In this document: positions 1 to 8,880 of the stretch, piece after piece | Position numbering within the stretch: the first letter of the stretch is position 1 | Layout of the letters: the number at the start of each line of letters is the position of its first letter | Origin: Candidatus Roseilinea sp. NK_OTU-006 | GTDB taxonomy: Bacteria; Chloroflexota; Anaerolineae; J036; Brachytrichaceae | DNA length: 64,000 nt | Direction: 5' to 3' | Assembly (NCBI RefSeq): GCF_012931985.1 | Contig: NZ_JAAFGM010000007.1 | Span: 80,808-144,807, forward strand | Program-made: the position numbers and the translations under genes | Notes under the pieces: model-generated | What the model was told of the DNA's origin: nothing | What the model saw: the letters and a program-made list of their open reading frames with translations, nothing else | Databases searched by the model: none

Positions 1-2
1 AC

Positions 3-692
3 CTGCTGAACATACAACGCTTCCTGCTGCCGGCGCCGAGCGTGATCCTGGAGGCGTTCTTCCGCACATTCTCGACCATCATGAGCAGCGCAGCCTACAC
101 GATTCGCAGCGCCGTGATCGGCTTCCTGATCGGTGCGGGTACCGGCATCCTCGTCGCGCTGGCCACGGCGCGCTGGACGACGATACGCGAGGGGTTGATG
201 CCGTTCGCCATCGCGCTGAACTCGGTGCCGATCATCGCCTTCGCACCAATCATGAACAACTGGTTCGGCAGCACCAACCCGATGTCCAAGATCATGATCG
301 TGGCGATCATCACCTTCTTCCCCATGATGATCAACATGGTGCGCGGATTGACGCTGGTTGAGCCGGCCAAGCTCGAGCTGATGCACTCGTATGCCACTGC
401 GCCGTTCGAGGTATTGACAAAGGTGCGTATCCCGAACTCGCTGCCCTACTTGTTCAACGCGCTAAAGGTATGCAGCACGCTGGCGCTGATCGGCGCCATC
501 GTGGGCGAATACTTCGGCGGCCCGCGCGAATCCCTGGGGGTATATATCCTTCAGGAAGCGCAGTTGTTCCGTTTTGACAATGCATGGGCGGCGATTATCA
601 TCAGTGCCCTACTGGGCATCGCGTTCTACCTCATCATCCTTGCCGCTGAAAGGGTCGCGATTCCCTGGCATGTCTCAGTCGAGAAGCGATGA
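3..692 (+). CDS. ABC transporter permease, NitT/TauT type (5' end cut by window edge)
   Basis: This is the inner-membrane channel subunit of an ABC importer for small organic ions or heterocycles. The frame is open from the first bases (LLNIQRFLLPAPSV...), so the real start lies outside the window. Hydrophobic segments around codons 35-60, 75-95, 105-120, 155-170 and 205-225 fit the five to six helices of the BPD_transp_1 family. The cytoplasmic EAA loop is visible as YATAPFEVLTKVRIPNSLPY, the contact site for the ATPase. It lies 28 bp before a substrate-binding protein, which should be its partner. Substrate is not determined; the family handles sulfonates, nitrate and pyrimidine precursors. 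Confidence 0.93.
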   Translation: MLNIQRFLLPAPSVILEAFFRTFSTIMSSAAYTIRSAVIGFLIGAGTGILVALATARWTTIREGLMPFAIALNSVPIIAFAPIMNNWFGSTNPMSKIMIVAIITFFPMMINMVRGLTLVEPAKLELMHSYATAPFEVLTKVRIPNSLPYLFNALKVCSTLALIGAIVGEYFGGPRESLGVYILQEAQLFRFDNAWAAIIISALLGIAFYLIILAAERVAIPWHVSVEKR

Positions 693-720
693 ATTTCATT
701 CACAGAGGAGAAAAGGACAT

Positions 721-1848
721 ATGAAACCGACGCTCAAAGCTTTCTCATTTGCGACGCTCGCCACGCTCATGTTAGCAGCTTGTGCCGCGCCGGCTGCCCC
801 CGCTGCCCCGGCCGCTACCAAAGCGCCCGCCGCGCCGGCGGCGCTCACGCCCGTGCGCGTCGTCTTGCAGTGGGTGCCGCAGTCGCAGTTCGCCGGCTAC
901 TACGCGGCCAAGGACAAAGGGTTCTATGCCGCGGAGGGCTTGGACGTGACCATCATCCCCGGCGGGCCGGACATCGCGCCGGCGCAAGTCGTCGCGTCCG
1001 ATGGCGCGGAATTCGGCGTGGCCTGGCTGCCCGGCCGCATGCTCGCCGCGCGCGAGGCCGGCGCCGACCTGGTCAACATCGCCCAGATCTTCCAACGCAG
1101 CGGCACCCTGATGGTCTCCTTCAAGGAGAAGAACATCACCAAGGTCGAAGATTTCCGCGGCAAGAATGTCGGCTCGTGGTTGTTGGGCAACGAGCCGGAG
1201 TTGTTCGCCGCGATGCGCAAGGCTGGCCTCGACCCGGACAAGGACGCGAAGATCATCAAGCAGAACTTCGACATGAGCCAACTGCTCAACGGCGAAGTGG
1301 ACGTGGCCCAGGCGATGATCTACAACGAGTATGCCCAGGTGCTGGAGACCAAGAACCCGGCCACTGGCGAACTCTACAAGCCCGAGGATCTCAACGTGAT
1401 CAACTTCAACGACGTGGGCACCGCCATGTTGCAAGACGGCATCATGGCGCGCGAGTCGTGGCTGAAGCAGCCGGGCAACGAGGACATCGCCGTCAAGTTC
1501 CTGCGCGCCACGTTCAAGGGCTGGATGTTCTGCCGCGATAACTTCGACGAGTGCGTGCAGATCGTGTTGAACAACGGCACGGCGCTGGGCGAGAGCCACA
1601 TGCGCTGGCAGCTCAACGAGATCAACGCGCTGATTTGGCCCTCGCCCAAAGGCATCGGCCAGATGGACGAAGCGCTGTACAAGCAGACGGTGGAGATCGC
1701 CAAGACCTACGGCATCCTGAAGCAAGACCCCGATCCCAACGCCTATCGCACCGACCTGGCCCAGAAAGCGCTGGAAGGGCTGGAAGGCGACGTCAAGGGC
1801 GAAGGCTTCACCAAGATCACGGTCGAGCTGAAGGAAGGCGGCAATTAG
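721..1848 (+). CDS. ABC transporter substrate-binding lipoprotein (NMT1/THI5-like)
   Basis: The periplasmic or surface-anchored binding protein that delivers substrate to the upstream permease. The ATG at 721 is chosen because GAGGAGAAAAGG sits just upstream and the protein then begins with a lipoprotein signal peptide ending in the lipobox LAAC (Cys about residue 19), followed by an Ala/Pro-rich linker. The body, starting VVLQWVPQSQFAGYYAAKDK, is the typical opening of NMT1/THI5-like binding proteins, which carry pyrimidine or thiamine-precursor and related ligands. Length is 375 aa, normal for the family. The downstream hydantoinase makes a cyclic amide or pyrimidine ligand plausible, but that is inference. 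Confidence 0.92.
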   Translation: MKPTLKAFSFATLATLMLAACAAPAAPAAPAATKAPAAPAALTPVRVVLQWVPQSQFAGYYAAKDKGFYAAEGLDVTIIPGGPDIAPAQVVASDGAEFGVAWLPGRMLAAREAGADLVNIAQIFQRSGTLMVSFKEKNITKVEDFRGKNVGSWLLGNEPELFAAMRKAGLDPDKDAKIIKQNFDMSQLLNGEVDVAQAMIYNEYAQVLETKNPATGELYKPEDLNVINFNDVGTAMLQDGIMARESWLKQPGNEDIAVKFLRATFKGWMFCRDNFDECVQIVLNNGTALGESHMRWQLNEINALIWPSPKGIGQMDEALYKQTVEIAKTYGILKQDPDPNAYRTDLAQKALEGLEGDVKGEGFTKITVELKEGGN

Positions 1849-1945
1849 CGGTTCATCTTTCATCTGTTGAAGACCAGGGATGCAGGGGAGCAGGCCGCCG
1901 TTGCGACGCCCTCCCCTCATCACCTGAAATTTGACACCAGACGTT

Positions 1946-3040
1946 ATGGCTAAGATGGATTTCGGCATCACCTTCAAAAGCGACCTCGACGTTCGCCGCG
2001 AGGTCAAGATCGCCATGCAGGCCGAGGCCGCCGGCTTCGGCTATGTGTGGAGCTTCGACAGCCACGTGCTGTGGCAGTCGGTCTTCCCGCGCTTTGCCCT
2101 ATGGGCGTGGAACACCAAGAAAGTGCACATCGGCACGCTGGTCACCAACCCCGTGGTGCGCGACGTGACGGTGTGCGCCAGCGACTTCGCCACGTTGCAG
2201 CGCATCAGCAAGGGACGCATGGAGATGGGCATCGGGCGCGGCGATAGCTCGCGCCGCCGGCTGGGCAAGAAGCCGACGACGATGGCCAACCTCGAAGAGT
2301 TCGTGGACCAGTTCCGCAAACTCACCGCCGGCGAGCACATTGACTACGACGGCGTAGATACGTATCTGAGTTGGGCCGACGGCGGCGTGCCGCCGGTCTG
2401 GGTGGCGGGCTACGGGCCGATCGCCCTGCGCTCGGCCGGGCGCATCGCCGACGGCGTCATCCTTCAGTTCGCCGACCCCTATCTCATCAAGTGGTGCTTG
2501 CAGTTCGTGAAGGAAGGCGCGGAAGAGGCCGGGCGCGATTATTCCCAGATCAAGATCATGGCCTGCGCGCCGGTGTGGATTTCGAGCGACCTGGCCGTGG
2601 CGCGCGAGCGCGTGCGCTGGTTCCCCGCCCTCGTGTCCAATCACGTGGTGGACTTGCTCAAGCGCTATCCCAAGGAAGAGTTGCCCAAGGAGCTTTACGC
2701 CTACGTCGAGGATCGCCCCGGTTACGACTACCTGCATCACGCCGAGGTGGGCAGCAGCAACGCCCGGTTCGTCAGCGACGAGATCACCGACCGCTACTGC
2801 ATCGTCGGCTCGATCAAAGACCACATCGCTAAGATCGAGGAGCTGCAGTCGCTAGGCGTGCACCAGTTCAACATCTACCTGATGTGCGGCGATGAGGAGA
2901 AACAGGTCGCCGCCTACGGGCGCAGCGTCATCCCACACTTCAACGGGAAGCGGCGCACGGTTGTGGCTGCCAAAGCTGCGACCAACGGCAAAACGCGCAA
3001 GCCCCCGGCCAAAACCAAGGCTGCGCCCAAAAAGCGTTGA
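1946..3040 (+). CDS. LLM-class flavin-dependent oxidoreductase (luciferase-like) with basic C-terminal tail
   Basis: A TIM-barrel oxidoreductase of the bacterial luciferase/F420-dependent reductase superfamily. The start MAKMDFGITF leads into the first beta strand; GTLVTNPVVRD, MEMGIGRGDSS and VWVAGYGP are characteristic LLM segments. FMN versus F420 use cannot be read from sequence alone. A TTG at 1931 is an alternative start. The last ~35 residues are an Ala/Lys/Pro-rich tail (TNGKTRKPPAKTKAAPKKR) that is not part of the barrel and is unusual for the family. It lies between the ABC importer genes and the hydantoinase, suggesting oxidation of the imported compound or an intermediate. Confidence 0.88.
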   Translation: MAKMDFGITFKSDLDVRREVKIAMQAEAAGFGYVWSFDSHVLWQSVFPRFALWAWNTKKVHIGTLVTNPVVRDVTVCASDFATLQRISKGRMEMGIGRGDSSRRRLGKKPTTMANLEEFVDQFRKLTAGEHIDYDGVDTYLSWADGGVPPVWVAGYGPIALRSAGRIADGVILQFADPYLIKWCLQFVKEGAEEAGRDYSQIKIMACAPVWISSDLAVARERVRWFPALVSNHVVDLLKRYPKEELPKELYAYVEDRPGYDYLHHAEVGSSNARFVSDEITDRYCIVGSIKDHIAKIEELQSLGVHQFNIYLMCGDEEKQVAAYGRSVIPHFNGKRRTVVAAKAATNGKTRKPPAKTKAAPKKR

Positions 3041-3091
3041 TCGCCACACACCAAACGCAAGTCGGCCATTTAGCGCACCGAGGAGAGAAGC

Positions 3092-4477
3092 ATGGCTCTA
3101 TTGATCAAGAATGGCACCATCGTCACGGCCGGCGAACAGATGCAGGCCGACATCTACTGCGAAGGCGAGCAGATCAGCCGCATCGGGAAGCACCTCGACG
3201 CCCCGCCGGACACGACGGTGATTGACGCGACCGGCAAATACGTCTTCCCCGGCTTCATTGACCCGCACGTGCACGTCTACCTGCCCTTCATGGGCACATT
3301 CGCCAAGGACGACTACATCAGCGCCAGTAAGGCCGCACTGATCGGCGGCACCACCACCCTGATCGAGATGGTCTGCCAAGCGCGCAACGGCCGGCCGCTG
3401 GCCGACGGTTTCGAATTTTGGATGAGCCAGGCCGCCGGCAAAAGCGCGTGCGACTTCACCTTCCATCAATCGGTGACGCGCTACGATGCACAGGTCGAAG
3501 CCGAGCTGACCGAGATCGTGAAAGCCGGCGTCGCCAGCTTCAAGGTCTTCCTGGCCTACAAAGGCGCCTTCGGCATCACCGACGAGGAGCTGTATCACAC
3601 GCTCCGGCTGGCCAAAAAGCTCGGCGTGATCGTGACGGCGCACTGCGAAAACGCCGACCTAGTGCTGGAGCTGCAGAAGCAACTACTCAACGAGGGCAAA
3701 ACCGGCCCGGAGTATCACTACTGGAGCCGCCCGCCGCGCGTAGAAGCCGAGGGGGTACATCACCTGCTGTCGTTCGCGGAGATGACCGGCGCGCACACCT
3801 ACATCGTGCACACCAGTTGCGAAGAGGCGCTGCGCGAGGCGATGGCCGGCAAGGACCGCGGCTTGAACGTTTGGGTAGAGACGTTGATCCAGTATCTGGT
3901 GCTGGACAAGAGCTACGCCGAGTTGCCAAACTTCGAGGGTGCCAAATACGTCATGTCGCCGCCGCTGCGCGACAAGAAAAATCAGGACGTGTTCTGGAAC
4001 GCGCTCAAGCAACGCTTCGTCTCGACGGTTGCCACCGACCATGCGCCATTCGACTTCAAAGGACAGAAGGAGATGGGGCGCGACGACTTCACCAAAATCC
4101 CCAACGGCATCCCCTCGCTGGAAGACCGCGTCAACCTGCTCTACACCTATGGCGTGACGACCGGCCGCCTGGATTTGAACACATTCGTGGACTGCGCCAG
4201 CACACAGGCGGCTAAGCTATTCGGCCTCTTCCCCCGCAAAGGCACGATTGCCGTCGGCAGTGACGCCGACCTGGTGGTCTACGACCCGAACTACCGCGGC
4301 GTGATCTCGGCCAAGACGCACCACATCAACTTGGACTACAGCGCATTCGAGGGGTGGGAGATCAAGGGCCGGCCCAGCGTGGTCACCGTGCGCGGCGAGG
4401 TGGCCGTGCGCGACGGCGAATTCGTCGGCACGATTGGGCGCGGGCAATTCCTGAAGCGCGAACCGACGCACTTCTGA
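3092..4477 (+). CDS. Dihydropyrimidinase / D-hydantoinase family amidohydrolase
   Basis: Hydrolyses a cyclic amide bond (dihydropyrimidines, hydantoins or relatives) in the cytoplasm. The 461-aa length matches the family. All metal-centre residues of the binuclear site are visible: His59 and His61 in DPHVHV, the carboxylatable Lys151 in ASFKVFLAYKG, His184 in TAHCEN, His240 in IVHTSCEEA and Asp316 in VATDHAPF. GAGGAGAGAAGC precedes the ATG at 3092. It follows the LLM oxidoreductase gene by 51 bp and is probably co-transcribed with it and the importer. Exact substrate is open; allantoinase and phenylhydantoinase activities occur in the same superfamily. Confidence 0.94.
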   Translation: MALLIKNGTIVTAGEQMQADIYCEGEQISRIGKHLDAPPDTTVIDATGKYVFPGFIDPHVHVYLPFMGTFAKDDYISASKAALIGGTTTLIEMVCQARNGRPLADGFEFWMSQAAGKSACDFTFHQSVTRYDAQVEAELTEIVKAGVASFKVFLAYKGAFGITDEELYHTLRLAKKLGVIVTAHCENADLVLELQKQLLNEGKTGPEYHYWSRPPRVEAEGVHHLLSFAEMTGAHTYIVHTSCEEALREAMAGKDRGLNVWVETLIQYLVLDKSYAELPNFEGAKYVMSPPLRDKKNQDVFWNALKQRFVSTVATDHAPFDFKGQKEMGRDDFTKIPNGIPSLEDRVNLLYTYGVTTGRLDLNTFVDCASTQAAKLFGLFPRKGTIAVGSDADLVVYDPNYRGVISAKTHHINLDYSAFEGWEIKGRPSVVTVRGEVAVRDGEFVGTIGRGQFLKREPTHF

Positions 4478-4528
4478 TCGAGGGAGGCGATGCAATGCCA
4501 TCGCCTCCCCCGGTTATATCATTCGCGT

Positions 4529-5092
4529 ATGGCCGTGCACGTCACCTTGCGTCCGATCAGCGTGAGCGAATACGCGCGCATGCGCGAAGCCGGCATCCTC
4601 GCCGAGGACGACCGCGTCGAACTCATTGCTGGGGAGATACGCCGGATGAGTCCCATCGGCCCACTACACGCAGCAATCGTCAAGAAGCTCAACGAGCTTC
4701 TTCTACTCTTGTTGGCGCAATCGGCTATCGTCAGCGTCCAAGATCCCATACAACTTGACGATTTATCGGAACCGCAACCAGACCTCGCTGTTCTCAAGAG
4801 GCGCGATGACTTCTACCGCCAGGGCATCCCCACTGCAGAGGACACGCTCATCGTCATCGAGGTGGCCGACGCCTCGGCGGACTACGACCGCAAGGAGAAG
4901 ATTCCGCGCTACGCGAGCGCTGGCATCCCCGAAGCCTGGCTGATAGACGTCACCAACCAGGTGATCGAGCAATACACGCTGCCCGGCAAATCGCGCTACC
5001 AGAACGTGCGCATCCACGAATGGGATGACACGCTGACTGCACAGGTCATCCCCGGCTTGCAGATCAAGGTCGAGCAAGTGTTCGGCCTGTAG
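4529..5092 (+). CDS. Uma2 family endonuclease-like protein (DUF820)
   Basis: A 187-aa protein of the Uma2/DUF820 family, a PD-(D/E)XK nuclease fold expanded in Chloroflexota and Cyanobacteria; the biological role is unknown. Seen here: VELIAGEIRRMSPIGPLHA near the N terminus, QPDLAVLK (the Asp of the nuclease core), and VIEVADAS followed by YDRKEKIPRYASAGIPEAW, the most conserved family block. The ATG at 4529 is preferred over one at 4490 because the family fold begins near MAVHVTLRP. It stands alone between catabolic genes and has no obvious functional link to them. Confidence 0.9.
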   Translation: MAVHVTLRPISVSEYARMREAGILAEDDRVELIAGEIRRMSPIGPLHAAIVKKLNELLLLLLAQSAIVSVQDPIQLDDLSEPQPDLAVLKRRDDFYRQGIPTAEDTLIVIEVADASADYDRKEKIPRYASAGIPEAWLIDVTNQVIEQYTLPGKSRYQNVRIHEWDDTLTAQVIPGLQIKVEQVFGL

Positions 5093-5139
5093 CCACCGCC
5101 GCGCTTGCCCGCTCCCCAAACGGCGCTATAGTGCCGAGC

Positions 5140-5877
5140 ATGATTCAGACACCGGATATCGTTCGTCCCCCCAAAGAACTCATCGAAGGACTGCGCCACA
5201 TCGGCTGCGCCACGGCCGTCGGCGAGCTGTATCGGCTAGGCATCCGCGACGCGCACATCCGCGGCCCGGTCTCGTGGAACAAGGGCAAGCACGTGGTCGG
5301 CCCGGCCCTTACGCTCCAAATGATGCCCAAGCGCGAAGACCTCTATGGCGAGAGCGAATACAGCAACGTCGAGGCGCAACTCCACCGTCACGTGCTGTAT
5401 CACACCCAGCCCGGCGACATCGTCGTGGTGGACGCGCGCGGCGACATGGGCAGCGGCATCTTCGGCGAGATGATGCTGACCTACTTCAAGGGTCGCGGCG
5501 GCGCCGGCGTAGTGATTGACGGCTGCATCCGCGATTACCCCCATGTCAAAAACCTGGATTTGCCCATGTGGTTGCGCGGCGTCACGCCTAACTTTCACAC
5601 GCAGACCAACCTGATGCCCTTCGCCGTCAACGTGCCGATCGCCATGAACAACGTGTTGGTCATGCCCGGCGACATCATCATCGCCGACGACGACGGCGTG
5701 GTCGTGGTGCCCATCAAGCTGGCGCCGGAGCTGCTGAAGAAAGCCAGCGAGCACGCCGAATGGGAGGACTTCACCCGCATGAAGCTGGCCGAGGGCGGCG
5801 ACCTGCGCAAATACTATCCGCTGCGCGAAGACGCCCGTGAGGAATACGAAGCCTGGCGCCGTTCACAAGGCCGGTGA
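5140..5877 (+). CDS. RraA-like protein (4-hydroxy-4-methyl-2-oxoglutarate aldolase fold)
   Basis: Member of the RraA/HMG-aldolase family, whose enzymes are metal-dependent class II aldolases or oxaloacetate decarboxylases; others in the fold bind RNase E. Core segments GDIVVVDARGDMGSGIFGE and GAGVVIDGCIRDYPHVKNL carry the usual Asp and the (G/D)xxRD active-site motif. The ATG at 5140 gives 245 aa; a GTG at 5131 is an alternative. No RNase E gene is visible, so an aldolase or related role in the neighbouring catabolic cluster is more likely than RNase regulation. That assignment is inferred from context. Confidence 0.85.
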   Translation: MIQTPDIVRPPKELIEGLRHIGCATAVGELYRLGIRDAHIRGPVSWNKGKHVVGPALTLQMMPKREDLYGESEYSNVEAQLHRHVLYHTQPGDIVVVDARGDMGSGIFGEMMLTYFKGRGGAGVVIDGCIRDYPHVKNLDLPMWLRGVTPNFHTQTNLMPFAVNVPIAMNNVLVMPGDIIIADDDGVVVVPIKLAPELLKKASEHAEWEDFTRMKLAEGGDLRKYYPLREDAREEYEAWRRSQGR

Positions 5878-5880
5878 AGC

Positions 5881-6330
5881 ATGTCGGACCACACGGTGTT
5901 GTTCATCTGCACCGGCAACTACTATCGCAGCCGCTACGCCGAGCTGTATTTCAACGCAACCGCGCCGGCCCATCTGGGCTGGCGCGCTACCTCGCGCGGC
6001 TTCGCCCCCAGCCCGTTCAACCCCGGTCCGCTCGCCGTTAGCGTGATCCACCGCGCGCAGGAGCGTGGGCTCCCCTTGCCTGCCGACCCACCCCACCCGC
6101 GCCGATTGACCGAAGCCGACCTTCACTCGGCGCAGCGCATCATCGCACTGGACGAAGATGAACATCGCAGCTATGTCGAGCACTACTTCCCTGCCTGGCG
6201 CAACCACATCACCTACTGGCGCGTGCACGATCTCCATCTCATGCCAACCGCTGAGGCATTCGCGCTGATCGAGCACAACGTGGACGCGCTGGTGCGCGAG
6301 CTGACGGCCACCACGCCGGCGCAGCCCTAA
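5881..6330 (+). CDS. Low-molecular-weight protein-tyrosine-phosphatase-like protein
   Basis: A 149-aa cytoplasmic protein with the LMW-PTP P-loop at its N terminus: LFICTGNYYRSRYAE contains the C-X5-R-S signature with the nucleophilic Cys near residue 10. The general-acid Asp would be in the segment YWRVHDLH, but the usual D-P pair is replaced, so catalytic competence is not certain. Start ATG follows the RraA-like gene by 3 bp, implying translational coupling. The family also includes arsenate reductases, but the three-cysteine relay of ArsC is not seen. Confidence 0.82.
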   Translation: MSDHTVLFICTGNYYRSRYAELYFNATAPAHLGWRATSRGFAPSPFNPGPLAVSVIHRAQERGLPLPADPPHPRRLTEADLHSAQRIIALDEDEHRSYVEHYFPAWRNHITYWRVHDLHLMPTAEAFALIEHNVDALVRELTATTPAQP

Positions 6331-6338
6331 TACCCTCG

Positions 6339-6571
6339 TTGACCGCGACGGCGATCACGTTCAACATTCCGCGCACAATACGCTTTGGTGCCGGCGCAAG
6401 CCGCAAGCTGCCGGCGCAGTTGCGCCAGATCGGCGCGCGCGCCATGCCCTGATCGTCACCGACGCCTGCTCGGCGCGCAGCGGACTGGGTGACGCATTCA
6501 CTGCGTTGCTCACGCAACACGGCTTCGCGGCGACCGCCGCCGAGCAGATCATCGCGCCTTACGAGCAGGTG
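6339..6571 (+). pseudogene. Iron-containing alcohol dehydrogenase, N-terminal remnant with frameshift
   Basis: From a TTG at 6339 the frame reads TITFNIPRTIRFGAGASRKL, closely resembling the start of iron-containing alcohol dehydrogenases (Fe-ADH). It hits a stop at 6450, but the continuation RHALIVTDACSARSGLGDAF, typical of the first Rossmann strand of that family, is found in a different frame from about 6440. Similarity fades after ...IIAPYEQ near 6570, where the 3' end of the HEPN gene begins on the other strand. So this is about the first 75 residues of a roughly 380-residue enzyme, broken by one frameshift and truncated. I find no trace of the rest nearby. Confidence 0.7.
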
Positions 6572-6601
6572 TGGCAGCTCCCACGCGCACGCGGATCGAG
6601 G

Positions 6602-7018
6602 TCAATGCGCGGCCAGCCATTCGCGACAACCGTTCACGATCGGTTCTGCACAAGCCAGCGCGCGCTCAGAATCGCTTGCGCGATACACTCGGCCCGGCGT
6701 GGAGGTCGGTAACGCATCAGGATAACGCGTTGGAATGTAAAACTGGTCAAGCTGGGCCGCATAGTCACTCCACTGTCTCCAATCAGGCAACGCATCGCGC
6801 TCGACGAAATTTTCGACTAACGCCACGACGGAATGGCCCCAAGGCTCCTGGTCGAGTGCGTACCACAACGCTTTCATCGCCTTTTCGGCCGCCTGTTGGG
6901 CGTAGAAACAGGCCGGCGCGTGAACATTCGCGCTGCACAGCAGACGCGCTGTATGTAGGTCTTCCTCAGCCGTCTCGATCCAGCGCATCGCCATCTGGCG
7001 ATTCCCGCTCACGCTCAT
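6602..7018 (-). CDS. HEPN domain protein (HEPN-MNT toxin-antitoxin module)
   Basis: An all-helical HEPN protein of 138 aa: RWIETAEEDLHTARLLCSAN and FYAQQAAEKAMKALWYALDQ are the two diagnostic HEPN helices. In HEPN-MNT modules this is the toxin, an RNase when it carries an R-X4-6-H motif. That motif is not evident here; EPWGHSVVAL has the His but no correctly spaced Arg, as in many HEPN proteins paired with MNT enzymes. The start may be 7018 or 6994 (MAMRW); both overlap the end of the upstream nucleotidyltransferase gene, so the pair is co-translated. Confidence 0.85.
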   Translation of the reverse strand: MSVSGNRQMAMRWIETAEEDLHTARLLCSANVHAPACFYAQQAAEKAMKALWYALDQEPWGHSVVALVENFVERDALPDWRQWSDYAAQLDQFYIPTRYPDALPTSTPGRVYRASDSERALACAEPIVNGCREWLAAH

Positions 7019-7325
7019 AGATCACCTTGCTATCCCTCAGCATGCGGCGAACGAACGCCGTCCGCGGCATCGCCTCGAACTCGCGCGGCGTGTAAATCAA
7101 CAAATCCACGCTGCGGCGCAGCGCCGTGTGGATTTCGGCCAGGATGCCCTCGTAGCGGTCGAGGAACGGTTTGTCGGTCTCCTGGATGACGACCAGGTCT
7201 ACGTCACTGCGGCGCGTCGCCTCACCCCGCGCGACCGAGCCGAACACGAACGCGCGCGCCACGCCATACTTGTCGAAGATCGGTTTCAGCGCGGCTTGCA
7301 GTTCCTCCAGCAAGATATTCGACAC
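6966..7325 (-). CDS. MNT minimal nucleotidyltransferase (antitoxin of HEPN-MNT pair)
   Basis: A 119-aa Pol-beta-type minimal nucleotidyltransferase. The catalytic signature is complete: FVFGSVARGEATRRSDVDL gives GSxARG...SDxD, followed by a third acidic residue in RSVDLLIY. In type VII toxin-antitoxin systems such enzymes adenylylate the partner HEPN toxin to silence it. The gene is first in the pair and overlaps the HEPN gene by up to 53 bp. A TATAAT hexamer on its strand lies just upstream (7334-7339). Confidence 0.88.
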   Translation of the reverse strand: MSNILLEELQAALKPIFDKYGVARAFVFGSVARGEATRRSDVDLVVIQETDKPFLDRYEGILAEIHTALRRSVDLLIYTPREFEAMPRTAFVRRMLRDSKVIYERERESPDGDALDRDG

Positions 7326-7333
7326 CCAGTGGG

Positions 7334-7359
7334 ATTATATTGGCGATTGAACTTATAAT
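7334..7359. promoter_or_regulatory. Divergent -10-like hexamers between the MNT gene and mmsA
   Basis: The short divergent spacer contains a TATAAT on the minus strand (7339-7334, for the HEPN-MNT pair) and another on the plus strand (7354-7359, for mmsA). No good -35 hexamer is seen for either, so these are candidates only. Confidence 0.4.
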
Positions 7360-7401
7360 CGCTGCACAGCCAAGAAGCTCGTACTTCAGGGAGAAAAGGA
7401 C

Positions 7402-8880
7402 ATGTCAACCAACGGTCGCCTGCTCAACTACATCAACGGTCAATGGATGGAATCCGGCGCCGGCGCGTTCCTCGACGTGAAGAACCCCGCCACCGCCCAA
7501 GTGATGGCCCAAGTGCCGCTCTCGCCGGCCGAAGAGGTGCACCTGGCCGCCGAAGCCGGCGTCAAGGCATTCAAGCATTGGCGGCGCGTGCCGGCCGTCG
7601 AGCGGGTGCAACATCTCTACAAATTCAAGCGCTTGCTAGAAGAGCACCGCGATGAGCTTTCGCGCCTGATCACCAACGAGTGCGGCAAGACCTACGCCGA
7701 GAGTCAGGCCGAGATGCAGCGCGCCATCGAGAACGTCGAGGTGGCCTGCGGTATCCCCAGCCTGATGCAAGGCTTCAACAACGAAGACATCGCGCGCGGC
7801 ATTGACGAGCATTGCTTCCGCCAGCCACTCGGCGTCGTCGCCGCCATCACGCCGTTCAACTTTCCCGGCATGGTGCCGCTGTGGTTCCTGCCCTACGCCG
7901 TCGCCACCGGCAACTGCTTCATCCTCAAGCCCAGCGAGAAGGTGCCGATGACGATGCAGCGCATTTTCCAATTGCTGGAGCAGTCCGGCTTCCCGCCCGG
8001 CGTGGTTCAGGTGGTGAACGGCGCAAAAGAAGCCGTGGACGCTATTCTCGATCATCCCGACATTCGCGCGGTGAGCTTTGTGGGCAGCACGCCGGTGGCC
8101 CGCTACATCTACGAGCGCGCCGCGCGGGCCGGCAAGCGCGTACAGGCGCAAGGCGGCGCCAAGAACCCGGTCGTCATCATGCCGGACGCCGACATGGACA
8201 TGACCACGCGCATCGTGGCCGATTCGGCATTCGGCTGCGCCGGACAGCGCTGCCTGGCCGCCTCGGTCGGCATCACCGTGGGCGAAGCGCGCAACATCTT
8301 CGTGGAGCAACTGGCCGACGCAGCCGCCTCGCGCAAAGTGGGCTACGGGCTGGATGAAGGCGTGGAGATGGGGCCGGTGATCACCGCAGAGAGCAAAGCG
8401 CGCATCGAGAAGTTGATCGCGCTCGGCGAGCAGGAAGGCGCGCAGGTGCTGGTGGATGGGCGCAATAAGAAGGTGAAGGGCTACGAAGACGGCAACTTCG
8501 TCTTCCCCACCATCCTTGACCACGTGCCGCCCAAGAGCGAGATCGCCCGCACCGAAATCTTCGGCCCGGTGTTCAGCCTGATGCATGCCGAGACCATCGA
8601 GGAAGCGATTGCGCTGGTCAACGACCGCAGCTACGGCAACATGGCATGCATCTTCACCAGCAGCGGCGCGGCAGCGCGTCAGTTCCGCTACGAGGTGAAC
8701 ACCGGCAACGTGGGCATCAACGTCGGCGTAGCTGCGCCGATGGCCTTCTTCCCCTTCAGCGGCTGGCGCGAGAGCTTCTTCGGCGACCTGCACGCTCAGG
8801 GCATGCATGGCGTCGAGTTCTACACCGAGACCAAAGTCGTCGTCGAACGCTGGCCGAAAGAGTGGAGCCGGAAGTTCTAG
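7402..8880 (+). CDS. mmsA: CoA-acylating methylmalonate-semialdehyde dehydrogenase
   Basis: Oxidises (methyl)malonate semialdehyde to propionyl- or acetyl-CoA with NAD+ and CoA; used in valine, inositol and thymine/uracil catabolism. The 492-aa protein shows [38 protein letters not shown], and the active-site block [13 protein letters not shown] with nucleophile Cys284. AGGGAGAAAAGG precedes the ATG at 7402. The upstream hydantoinase-type gene hints at reductive pyrimidine breakdown, where malonate-semialdehyde species arise, but the two are separated by an unrelated TA pair. Confidence 0.94.
   Translation: MSTNGRLLNYINGQWMESGAGAFLDVKNPATAQVMAQVPLSPAEEVHLAAEAGVKAFKHWRRVPAVERVQHLYKFKRLLEEHRDELSRLITNECGKTYAESQAEMQRAIENVEVACGIPSLMQGFNNEDIARGIDEHCFRQPLGVVAAITPFNFPGMVPLWFLPYAVATGNCFILKPSEKVPMTMQRIFQLLEQSGFPPGVVQVVNGAKEAVDAILDHPDIRAVSFVGSTPVARYIYERAARAGKRVQAQGGAKNPVVIMPDADMDMTTRIVADSAFGCAGQRCLAASVGITVGEARNIFVEQLADAAASRKVGYGLDEGVEMGPVITAESKARIEKLIALGEQEGAQVLVDGRNKKVKGYEDGNFVFPTILDHVPPKSEIARTEIFGPVFSLMHAETIEEAIALVNDRSYGNMACIFTSSGAAARQFRYEVNTGNVGINVGVAAPMAFFPFSGWRESFFGDLHAQGMHGVEFYTETKVVVERWPKEWSRKF

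Noticed and set aside
772..2016. Long minus-strand open frame opposite the binding-protein gene (414 codons)
   Set aside because: It is the codon-bias shadow of the real plus-strand gene in GC-rich DNA; its translation is low-complexity and has no family resemblance. The same applies to many other long antisense frames (e.g. 7636-8808, 58183-59505).
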